Source: Linepithema humile
Taxonomy: Eukaryota > Arthropoda > Insecta > Hymenoptera > Formicidae
Assembly (NCBI RefSeq): GCF_040581485.1
Contig: NC_090133.1
Location: forward strand, 18,538,001 to 18,602,000
DNA: 64,000 nt
Direction: 5' to 3'
Shown: piece after piece, positions 12,131 through 21,480 of the stretch
Position numbering within the stretch: position 1 is the stretch's first letter
Layout: each line of letters opens with the position of its first letter
Notes under the pieces: generated by a model
What the model was told of the DNA's origin: nothing
Database searches by the model: none
The model's input: only the letters and a program-made list of their open reading frames with translations
Translations under genes and position numbers: made by a program

Positions 12131-12467
12131 AAGAAGTGCAATTGTGTAAAAGCATCGTATTTACTTGTCTTGTGCTTGTCTACTTTACACTAATTTTATG
12201 TTCGCACAGCTATGGTTACCGATCGTTTACACAGATTATTAAAAAAATACGAGCAACTCGTCGCATAAATCCATCTGCAGTTTGTTTTAACAAAGCTCGC
12301 ATGCCCGTAGCCAGGAATTAAGCGCACTCGCTCTCGCTACTTTTATCCGCCTTCTGAAGTGTCGGTTAAATATTCCTTCAGAAAAGAATTGTACCGCGGA
12401 TGAACGTTGTGCAATCACCGTAACGGAAAGAGAACGAGGAATAAGGGAAAAAGAGCCGTGGGCAGGA

Positions 12468-12486
12468 GGGGGGAGAGGGAGGGGGG
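12468..12486 (+). repeat. G-run cluster
   Basis: G6 (12468-12473), G3 (12477-12479) and G6 (12481-12486) lie within a polypurine block; another possible quadruplex. Confidence 0.6.
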
Positions 12487-12502
12487 AGAAAATGGAGGGA
12501 TA

Positions 12503-12535
12503 ATAAAGGCAAAAGCGGAATTAATTTATTACAGC
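12503..12535 (+). repeat. Dispersed AT motif, copy 1
   Basis: ATAAAGG, a purine stretch, then AATTAATTTATTACAGC. It resembles copies at 12634 and 13435 in order and spacing of parts. Confidence 0.45.
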
Positions 12536-12633
12536 CCCTCCGGGGGCCGGATAAAACAAAACGACACGAGGGCCTGTAAAGACAGTATCATCGGACGGAA
12601 AAAAGCAGCATAATAATGCCGAGTGTGGGTGAG

Positions 12634-12660
12634 ATTAAAGAGAGGATTAATTAATTACGC
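12634..12660 (+). repeat. Dispersed AT motif, copy 2
   Basis: ATTAAAGAGAGG followed by ATTAATTAATTACGC. The core TTAATTAATTAC contains overlapping homeodomain-type TAATTA sites. Confidence 0.5.
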
Positions 12661-13434
12661 TCGTAACCCCTAGCCAACCGAATTCATCCCCGGAAAGAGC
12701 GAGCAAGGCACGGAACTTTCGTCACAGCCGGATGATCGGAGGAAAGATAGAAACTTCCGGCGCGAGCCGTCCTTTCCATTTCTCCGTCAAATTCAGATTG
12801 AGATGATAGTCTTAAGCGACAATTACCTCGCAAATTATTTCCGACACAAGCCGATTTGTGATATCCATAAATACGTATATTATCGGAGTACATTATTTTT
12901 TTAAATTTATATAATAGAAGAAAAGTACTAAGTTAACAAAAAGATAACTTCGACATATGCCGGTGCATAATTATTTGTAAAATAAAAATTTTTATTTTCG
13001 CAAAAAGAATTAAATTAAATTATGAAAAAGTACTTGTAGTCGAGCAATTGTATTTTGCATTAAATATTTTAAAGACGAGAAAGAAAACTTTTTGTTTCAT
13101 GAAATAAGAAGAATATAATTTATATGATAATATAGCAGAATAATACGGTAGTAAAAAATACAATTCCCATTCGCAGTCTCTTCCTGTCTAAGCTAGACAC
13201 GAAACAAGCTCAGTCTTCCCTCCGCAAAAACCTTTAGTGTCAGTTAATATACAGGAATGTATAGTTACTTACGCTTCCATTACTGCCGCGTCAAATTTTA
13301 ACGACAGATTCTTTGACGAGTGAACTTCATTCCCGCTTCGGGAGGCGAAACAGGTCTAACCGACGCGAAATTATCTGACTGGAGATAAAAAGAAGAACGG
13401 CAGGATCGAGATAATGGTCGGAGAGGATAGCGGG

Positions 13435-13464
13435 ATTAAAGGAAGAATTAATTAATTACAACGC
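13435..13464 (+). repeat. Dispersed AT motif, copy 3
   Basis: ATTAAAGGAAGA followed by ATTAATTAATTACAACGC, nearly the same as copy 2, about 800 bp away and likewise after a purine-rich segment. Confidence 0.5.
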
Positions 13465-14799
13465 AGCTGGAAAATGTTCAGCTCCGCGAAAGTTCCGCTA
13501 AACACGAAATAAGGTTGGATGTGCGTTCGGAATTGGAGCAAAAACAATTTGGAGCGATGTAACTTCGCAAAGCGGAGTGGTAAGCCGGGGGGAAAGGAGA
13601 GAGGGGGAAAAAAACGAAGGAACAAGAGAGAAAGAATTCAAGCTTTAACAATGGGGCGAAGAACACGATCGCGGAGTGACATCCTGCAGAGTGTAAGGTG
13701 GAAAAGAGGCGCCTGTTGTACCTTTTAAGTGACGTTTCGTGTATTTGTCCGTCGGTGTATACCGAGCCAATAGATAATCTATACTAAAAGTCTCTTGGAT
13801 GCAATCTTCAACTTTTTGAGAATCGAGTTTCAAAGGAACAAACAAAGCCATATTTTTCACATGACTTCGTAAAGCAGTCTTTACTTCAATTGCAGCGTGC
13901 TCTCGCTCGTTGAATACTTTTCCCCGCTTTCACTTTTTATCTTTCGCCACTCGGAGAACGCATCGGTGCATTAGCAGTTTAACCGGTGCACATTTTTCCT
14001 TCCTTTTTTTCCCCCTATTTTTTGCCGGACAAGCGAAACCAACTGTGCACGCCAGTGTCATATCACCTAATTACATCATCTTACTCCGTGAGCGTTTCAT
14101 GTTGTCCGACGGTGGCGTCGTCGTTTAATTAACAAGCGGGAATATTCATATCCGACGCGGAACGGGACGCGCGCGAGACTCCGCGTCGGACCGCGAGCAG
14201 ATTAAATGCGCGCAAAAAAAAGAGAGCAAAAAGACAAGAAAAAAAGGAGTGTGAGAGAGAGAAAGCCGACACGGTAACAGGCGCGACGCGCGACAAAAGC
14301 GACCGACCCGGCAGCGCGCGTGACGCGACCCGGGATTTCCGCGGAGCTTTTCCGCGTATTGCTTCCCGCCGCGAATCCGCTTGCGAGGACCCTTCTTCTC
14401 CACCTGCGTCAGCGTCCCGCAAGGATTTATGCATTTATACGGATCGGACCGCGACCGAGTACGCGCGGCCGAGAGAGAGGACGAGGAAGACGGAGGTGGA
14501 GGAGAATCCCTCCCTCGATAATCGTCGCCGGTGTGTAATCGCGTTTGCACTCGAACCCGCGATTTATGGCCGGTCACGTCAGCGTACTCGGATCGCCGTA
14601 CGCGGACACAGTTTCCGACTTGATTAATGCAGGAAGGAGCGATGGAAATAATATACAGCGTCCATTCCCGGAAGGGGGCTGGTCGCGCCGCTAATGGAGG
14701 AGCTTCTTCCTTTCGTTGATCGATGAGCGCGACACGCGGATCCACACGGCGGAATAATAAAAGCACGATGGACAGGGAAACGATTTTCACTTCGATTTA

Positions 14800-15160
14800 T
14801 AATATGTTGTCGGTAAAACATATCGAAATTATAATACTGACGGATAAATATAAAAAAACTAGCGAAGAATTTATCGTAATTAGTTGTGTGTATATTAAAT
14901 TATGCATTAACTTCTGTGTGCTTGATCTATCGCTTTTAATTATTAAAATTTAAAATAAAATTACACGATATTATAATAAATTCAGTTAATAAATTAAAGA
15001 ATTCCATTTTAATGTAAAGTCATACAACTATAATTATGAATAACTATTAGAAATGATCCTAATCGACGAAATAATGATCCACAGATGTTACGATAAATTT
15101 CTGATAAAAAAACTTAAAAACTTTTTTCTTTTTCAAAATTGAAGATTTTTGATTTAGCGA
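14800..15160. other. AT-rich gene-less stretch
   Basis: Low-complexity AT-rich DNA with no recognisable element. It ends at the TATATG of the possible promoter at 15161. Confidence 0.6.
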
Positions 15161-15193
15161 TATATGCGCGAATCGATGTTCGAGCTATCATTT
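15161..15193 (+). promoter_or_regulatory. Possible TATA plus Initiator core promoter
   Basis: TATATG begins at 15161, and TCATTT (15188-15193) matches the insect Initiator TCAKTY exactly. The putative start A at 15190 lies 29 nt after the TATA-like box, which is the normal spacing. It precedes a structured stretch and a 41-codon frame. Such pairs also occur by chance in AT-rich DNA. Confidence 0.25.
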
Positions 15194-15200
15194 CACTCTT

Positions 15201-15294
15201 GATGGCTGGCGACGGTGCCGGTCGTTGTCGGCAAAAAGCCTCTTTCACGCTGTGCGAGCACCAGCCATCTTTCCCGGTTTAGGCGCTTTTTGCC
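15201..15294 (+). other. Interleaved inverted repeats (possible pseudoknot or bistable RNA)
   Basis: GATGGCTGG (15201-15209) pairs with CCAGCCATC (15261-15269). GGCAAAAAGC (15230-15239) pairs with GCTTTTTGCC (15285-15294). The order A-B-A'-B' with connecting lengths of 20, 21 and 15 nt is sterically compatible with an H-type pseudoknot. It would lie in the 5' leader if the candidate promoter and frame nearby are real. Confidence 0.5.
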
Positions 15295-15318
15295 ACTCCG
15301 ACACTGGTGAGAAAACGG

Positions 15319-15444
15319 ATGGACTCGGATAATGCGACGGCCCCCGTGGAACCGGACGTGGATAAGCCGGTGGAAGGGAAGAGCCAGCGTGAGGTGAAAA
15401 GCCGAGGAGGGACGGCTAAAGGTACACCGTCGCCAAAACGCTGA
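15319..15444 (+). CDS. Candidate 41-codon small ORF, unrecognised
   Basis: ATG at 15319 in a reasonable context (AACGGATGG) opens a frame ending in TGA at 15442-15444. It starts MDSDNATAPVEPDVDKPVEG and continues KSQREVKSRGGTAKGTPSPK with a final Arg. The product would be hydrophilic and probably disordered, with a repeated PVE/DVDKPVE pattern, no signal peptide and no membrane segment. About 70% of codons end in G or C, like the rhomboid exon and unlike the AT-rich surroundings. A possible core promoter (15161-15193) and structured leader lie upstream, and a donor-like GTGAGA occurs at 15306 before the ATG. It may be a micropeptide gene, the first coding exon of a plus-strand gene, or chance. 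I do not recognise the sequence. Confidence 0.28.
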   Translation: MDSDNATAPVEPDVDKPVEGKSQREVKSRGGTAKGTPSPKR

Positions 15445-15473
15445 CCAAAATCGATCGAGTCTCTACGCGCACC

Positions 15474-15499
15474 ATGAATATTTCATGCAATATTTGTCT
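15474..15499 (+). repeat. 26-bp direct repeat, copy 1
   Basis: ATGAATATTTCATGCAATAT followed by TTGTCT. It is repeated 183 bp downstream with one mismatch. The first 13 bases form a near-perfect palindrome (ATGAATATTTCAT). Confidence 0.9.
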
Positions 15500-15656
15500 A
15501 AGAAACAAAAGATAATTCTTACTTGATAAAATCGCGCCCACACGCGCCTTTCATGTAATATTAATTTTGCGAAAAAATTTGCTATCGGCAAGACAAGATC
15601 GTAAGCGAAATCCGGCGGTTGTTAAGAGAAGTGCAGGAGAGGAGGGAGGGGGTCCT

Positions 15657-15682
15657 ATGAATATTTCATGCAATACTTGTCT
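15657..15682 (+). repeat. 26-bp direct repeat, copy 2
   Basis: Same as the copy at 15474-15499 except one T to C change near the end. The flanking DNA is not similar, so the repeat is bounded. Confidence 0.9.
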
Positions 15683-18600
15683 GTAAAAATAGGGGAATAT
15701 TCGTGGAAGAGCACGCCGGATTCAGCCGCGCGAGCGAGCTCAAAGAAATATTATTATTGTTCGACGTGAGCATGCTCCGAAGTGAATGTCGATAGGATAT
15801 CTCGTAGAATAACTTGCGCTCACAGAGAAAAGAGAAAAAAGTTGAGGCTTCTCGCACGAATAATTTATTGCGTCTAGATGGCAATGGTAACAATAATTAC
15901 GAATACTTCGATACTCACTTTATTTCAAGTTTTAAAAAAATATATCAATTACTCTTAACAAAGATGTTTTTCTTCTCAAACAACTGACATTTACAATTCA
16001 TCTGAATCCTTCGTTATCGTATCTTTCATTGAACGGAAGATTGATTAATTTAAATGCAATCCAAATGTTTCGCGATAATAAAGCATAGGCGGGCATAAAA
16101 GTTTATATAAAGATTCTTATGCAGAAACTGCGTGAAAAAACATGAAGGAAAAATACGCCAAATTCTACGGCTTTCCCTTCCGTCATTCACGTGCGAAAAT
16201 TCATCCGCTATACTCCCATCTCTTTCCTTTATCTTTCCTCCGCAGCTCGCGCCGCTGCCTTCGCGGAATGTAGAAGGAAGTGGGAAGAGCTATCTTTGAG
16301 TGCGCGGTATAATATTGTTAGGTATGCAAATTAAACCATTCAAAGGCTCTGATGAACTTCCGGAACTTCTAGCGTGCTGAAAAAAGAGAGGACGGCGCGA
16401 CAGAGAACGAAAAAGAGCGAAGTTTCGTCTCGCTGAAGGCGAAGACGAAATCAGCACGAGTTTGAATAATTAATCTCGGATAAATGTAAAATGCGGCGCT
16501 TTCGCGCTTTACGTTTATCCAAGTACAATGATACAGTTAATGCAGAGTGCATTTCGCTTTCGGGATATTAATAATTATTATAAAATAAAACTATTAGACA
16601 ATATATATAACATATCTTTATCCGAGGATATCTCGATTTCATGAAAATTATATCATCAATTCATCATCAATCGCAATATTCAGTAATATTATTCGTAATC
16701 GTAAGTCGCGAATCGATATTTCCGGCTACTTTTCAAACATCTTTACTCGCCAATTCCATTAGCATAAAATAATCACTGCGGCAACGTGGAACGTGATTTC
16801 GTATAAATTTTGAAGTTTGTGTAGCGCAGCTTCGAAATTCTTCCGAAAAAGAGGTGTAAAGAAAGCATAGAGAGAAAAGTTCGGTTTCAATTTTCATCTT
16901 TTCTATCCCTCCGCTCGCGATCGTCTGCCGACGTTGCTTAACTAAGAGAAAATGAAAATTATTTCCACCTCTCGACGAGTACTTCGAAGTTCGCACCCGC
17001 AATATTGTAATCCATGACTTGTGTAACAGACCATGTAACATCGAAAATGTAATATTTTGACTAACGATACACATGCCCGTGTTTCTTGCGCAAATTCGAA
17101 CGGTACTGTGAAACAATCGAATGGCAAACTGTGCGATTTATTTCGGCGACAACTTTTAAATCTCTGTACACGTGTTCGCAAAGCCGGAATTGTTAAAAAA
17201 GCTTACGCAGAATAATTGCCAATTATAATCGTAATGGCTAAATGTAAGAAGCGTGGAATCATTAAGTATCAGTGATATAATGCCATTGTCGAACGTAATC
17301 CCGATTGCAACGTTTATCGCAGCCATTAAGATGCAAATTTTAATGTAATGGTGTTATCTCAGAGTGAAAACAGTTTCCTATTGAAAAATGTATCTTTAAA
17401 TTTAAATCCTCGTATCTTTAATTAACAAATTTAATTAAAAGAAATTCATTACAGCGCTCAATAGGCGACGTTCCGTTATTATTCTACGTCGCAATTAAAC
17501 GACGGAGGTCAATTTAATAGATTTTTCGAAACAATTTGACCCGTTAAGGAAATCCGATTTCAAACCCTCGGTCCTCGTCGATCGTACATAGTCGTCCGCT
17601 GGGTACGAGATTTACATTGCAGAGAATGTCCGCCCGTCTAGGACTGTCGGAAAGCCATCCCCCGTCCCGCCCCTTCGTTCTCCCGCCCATGCACTCGCTC
17701 TTGGCGCGACCGCTATCCCGTAAAATACTTCGAAAGTACGACAATTTACTGTAACTGTGGCTTTTCAGCCCACGAGCGTCGCGGTAGAAGAAGATATTAC
17801 GCATGATATATCCGCGTCAGGCTGTCAGACGGATATATGTATACATCGTGTGCTAGCGTGTGCCATTAATGTCCCCCTCGGCGTTGTGGATTGATTATCG
17901 TCCTCCATGCAGTAATTTTTGCCGAGTCGCCCCGCGTAGAGATACGATTCCGGCACGCGGTTGTTTATCGAAAATCGATAGCGGCCGCTTTTGCATCTTG
18001 TTCGGCCGGAGTATTCGTCGGGCGACGTTAAGTTCCTTCGTTTGCTGTATCGTATTTAACGATGAACGAGAACGTTAAAGGAAGCTTTATCGTAATGCAC
18101 GTATCTAATAAATATTTAAACAGGAAGTTATATAAAAATGGAAAAAATAATTATTCTATAATAATCATAGTAAAAACGATAATAATTCACGATTTGTTAA
18201 TTAATATTATTCGAATTAAATTATTTCTGGAAATTAAGATTACAGAAAAGTATTCTAAAACGTCATCAGATATGCAATATTTCATTTACAATCAAGTAAT
18301 ATTGCCAAATCTATTTACTACATTTTTTAATTAACCTAGTGGAAATCAATAATATTCGTCGCTATGTAATTTCATTGTGCGGAGTTATGAGTTTATTTTA
18401 TTTTTCAATAAACGTAATGAAAAGCTGAAACGAACGATAGGCAAATCCATTTTGCAGTTAAAATTCACTGAATGTGACTATCACGAACTTTTTATAAAAA
18501 TCACGCGGTGATAAGAGCGGCGTATAATATAAGTAAAATCAGCTGTAACATTCGACATAACAGACAAGTCAACTCATTGTAGTGAGACAAGAGATAACAT

Positions 18601-18760
18601 TTTTTAAATTAAACTAAAAAGATGAAATTAAATTTCACTTTTACTCGTTTCGAGAAAATAGTAAAATATTACATCATATTTCATAATGGCGCATAATTGC
18701 ACAAAACGCGCGCAATTACACGCGACCGTAAGTGCACAACCAGCATGCACAGAGTGCAAA
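15683..18760. other. Gene-less stretch, mixed composition
   Basis: CpG-rich parts at 16150-16450 and 17520-18060, AT-rich elsewhere (16560-16720, 17200-17460, 18080-18700). Open frames of 70 to 127 codons near 16733-17181 and 17544-18334 do not resemble known proteins. No repeat or RNA gene was recognised. Confidence 0.55.
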
Positions 18761-18836
18761 GTTTGAAGTAGTACTTCGAGGTATCACGGCTTTATATCGC
18801 TGTATCGCCAAGGGCGATAAAGGGGCTGTGTGTCAA

Positions 18837-19176
18837 GGTAGTGATTTGATGGAACGAGCGCGATCGGACGACGCGACATGGTGGTAGTAGTTAGCCGGGG
18901 TGAATGGTCAGACGTGGCGAAAACAGTAGTTAGTATCAACGTGGTAACCCTAAAATCAGCTACTGCCGTACGCAGTAGTTAATGTCGCCGTGCGATCGGC
19001 CGCGTCGTACGCGCCAGCGACATGTCTGGCCAGTAGTTGGTACACGGCTGCTGGTCAGACGCGCGGCACAGTAGTCAGATCAACGCGACGGACCGACGCG
19101 CTTACACGGAGTCGAGAGCACAGTGGTTTGATATCGACGGTGGTTGAACGGTAACAAGCCCGACAGTACAGACTGT
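18837..19176 (+). repeat. Degenerate higher-order tandem repeat (about 146 bp, three sub-units each)
   Basis: A core close to CAGTAGTTAGTATCAACG recurs at about 18837, 18885, 18924, 18973, 19031, 19069 and 19121. Offsets from 18885 on are 39, 49, 58, 38 and 52, so every third copy is 145-148 bp apart (18885/19031, 18924/19069, 18973/19121). The longer unit is supported by GGTCAGACG at 18906 and again at 19053, each followed by a CAGTAGT copy. The two units run roughly 18885-19030 and 19031-19176, with a weaker copy upstream. No frame stays open through the array. It is not a known satellite to me. Confidence 0.65.
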
Positions 19177-20440
19177 TCGATCCTTGGCGATTCTATCGCA
19201 CTCTAAATAGATTTGGGTTTCGGAGTTTCGATACACTCGCATCTCTCGCGACTGATTTCTTACTCCCAATTAAGTCACTCATTAGCTGAATCCGTTCATT
19301 TCGTCGCATTGCAAATTTTCTCAAAGATAAATAAGAATTTATTCGCGTGTAAGTCTTTTATCCTGATTTTATACATTTTCAAGGGAAGTACGAGCGCAAT
19401 AAATGATTCGAATTTAATGAAACCGCCGTAATAGAAGTTAAGTTAATTAAAGCGAAAGAATTACGGCGGATTGTCGCGCGATCCCTTTAAACCGTATTGA
19501 AACCTTTTTTTATATATCGCATTCCAATTTAATATATTCAACGGGCGAACTTCGGTGTTCATTTATAAGGCGGCAGTAGTAAGAGTCGACGCAATAATCA
19601 GACACGCTCGGCCGTTCGAACGAGTTCCACTGCGCCGGTAGATAACGGAATTCATTACCAGGCATACAGTCGACGGTATTTCCTTCTGTACCCTTTAATT
19701 TACGATTATTCCGAGCGTCCTGATTTAATACCTGTGATACTTTAAACATATCCGTATATAAAAGCGCCTACATTATTTAAACTCAAGAGATTAATCTCCA
19801 ATTCCAATATAATCTCCGCGCTAATTTATGCTCATATAAAAGTTATCACATTTATTTTACGTGTACATTTTAATTAATTATTCGTGAGTCATTAAATGTT
19901 ACTCACAAATTTCTCGGATTTCTAGAATTAAATTAAACATTGACGAGCGATAATGAATAATATCTGCTGCAACTTTATCAAAAATGCATTCTTCCCTTCA
20001 TTTTTCATCATATTCGATTTATACGTTAGTTAGCAGCTCCAATTCTAATGTACGTGGCGACTAACGAAATTAGCCTCGATATAAGCAAATTGTGAAAAGG
20101 ACGCGTGAGATAATTATCCAACTATCATTTGCAAATTAACCTTCGTTAACCGTCAACTGCATAATTGAATCACACATAATTCACCTTATTCGTCCGACAG
20201 ACATGCGCGTGCGCGCACGTGATTCCCTGGCGAATCCACCGGAAACCCATCTTCCGTGTGCGCAACACGCCGAGAGAGTAAACGCAAAGTCCTACGTACG
20301 TATCCTCGGCCGACGCAAACGCACGGAACTATTCCCATGCCATTAATTAAATTTCCGTCCCCTTCCCCCCACTTCCGCCTACCGTCCGCTCGTCGCGAGC
20401 CGGCTACACGAAACGATTCCTCGATTTCATGATTTCTCGA
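19177..20440. other. Gene-less stretch, largely AT-rich
   Basis: AT-rich with CpG-rich ends (19520-19700, 20190-20440). No repeat, RNA gene or coding signal was recognised. Confidence 0.55.
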
Positions 20441-21480
20441 CCGCCGGAGCTATGCGCCCCGTGGCAGTTCGCAGGCGACCGCAAAACTCCGTCACGCAGC
20501 TGAGAGAGAAGGGTGGTAGGCGGCACGGAGAGAGCTCGGGGGTGGCTTATCGTCCCTTCACCCTCACCTCCCCCGGCTTTCTATTCTCTTTCTCTTTCTC
20601 TCTCGCATCGTCCACGTCCTGCAGCTTGCAACGGTTTAACGCGATCCCGTGCAAATTTGTATGCGGCCAAGTTTATATGGTACCCGGGTTGAGCGTTAGT
20701 TCTATCCACCCCCTGACCGACCCTCCCCCCCACCTATTCCAGTCCCGTCCCGTCTCGTCTTGCCCGCCACCCCGCTTCAATCCACCACCATCATCCCTCC
20801 CTTGTCCGTACCTCCCCGCCCTGGGTCAACATCGCCGAGAGCGTAACAACACACACGCGCGGCAGTACCTGTGTGTCTTGATCACGGCGTGTACACACGT
20901 GTGTATACGGGGTGTCCGAAAAGCCGCGTATTTGCTCTTGACCGTGGATCATCCGGTTGTAATTACGTAATTTCCAACATTAAGCTCCTCGCTAATTAAA
21001 TTGTAAATTAGATTTACGTTGCGGCAACGTCTATTTGCGTTCTGTTTATATTGGCGATTTGCGTCGCGACTCGACTCGCGAAAAATTCGCACTCTACGAT
21101 ATTAAATAACGCCACGACTGCCGGCATAATTGGCGCGATTGTCGAACATAAAAACGATTGTCGTTCTTAGTTTCTCGCATGGAAAACGTGAGAGGAAATA
21201 CGCGAGTTTCGAAACACCCCACGATGTGCGCATCTGTTCGTACAGCGATTTCCGTGTGTGAGAGCGTATACACACGTGCGATCTGCGTGTATATGTGCTT
21301 TTGCGCTCGGCGCGTTTGCAGAACACACGTACTCCGCCTACGAACGCACGTATGTACATTATCGCATTGTATATTATGGATGCGTGCTCACGCGCGCGTA
21401 GGATATGCAACGAGCTACGCGTGCATATTCCTCGGGAAGCTTCATCCAATTACTTTGTTCTAACTTATGTATAAACATTG
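20440..21480. other. Pyrimidine-rich and alternating purine-pyrimidine DNA
   Basis: 20540-20830 is C/T-rich on the plus strand and carries a 172-codon low-complexity frame. 20850-20925 and 21240-21425 are rich in ACGTGTG-like alternating purine-pyrimidine steps, with a perfect palindrome TACACACGTGTGTA at 20892-20905. No gene is supported. Confidence 0.55.
20904..20922 (+). mobile_element. Possible solo terminus of a GGGTGTCC-type DNA transposon
   Basis: TATACGGGGTGTCCGAAAAG resembles the termini TATACAGGGTGT seen in the MITE at 36937-37031. No inverted partner was found nearby, so it is at most a remnant and could be chance. Confidence 0.2.

Larger units (their letters stand above)
12130..14800. 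other. Gene-less stretch with purine-rich blocks and CpG islands
   Basis: Plus-strand purine-rich blocks lie at 12400-12620, 13380-13670 and 14200-14270. The first two share a motif (see 12503, 12634 and 13435). From 14150 to 14720 the DNA is strongly CpG-rich with overlapping frames on both strands up to 214 codons. None resembles a known protein, and this is expected from base composition. Confidence 0.55.

Noticed and set aside
13268..13330. Possible minus-strand exon before a GTAAGT at 13266-13271
   Set aside because: A short open stretch is present but there is no acceptor at a suitable place and no similarity to rhomboid N-terminal sequence.
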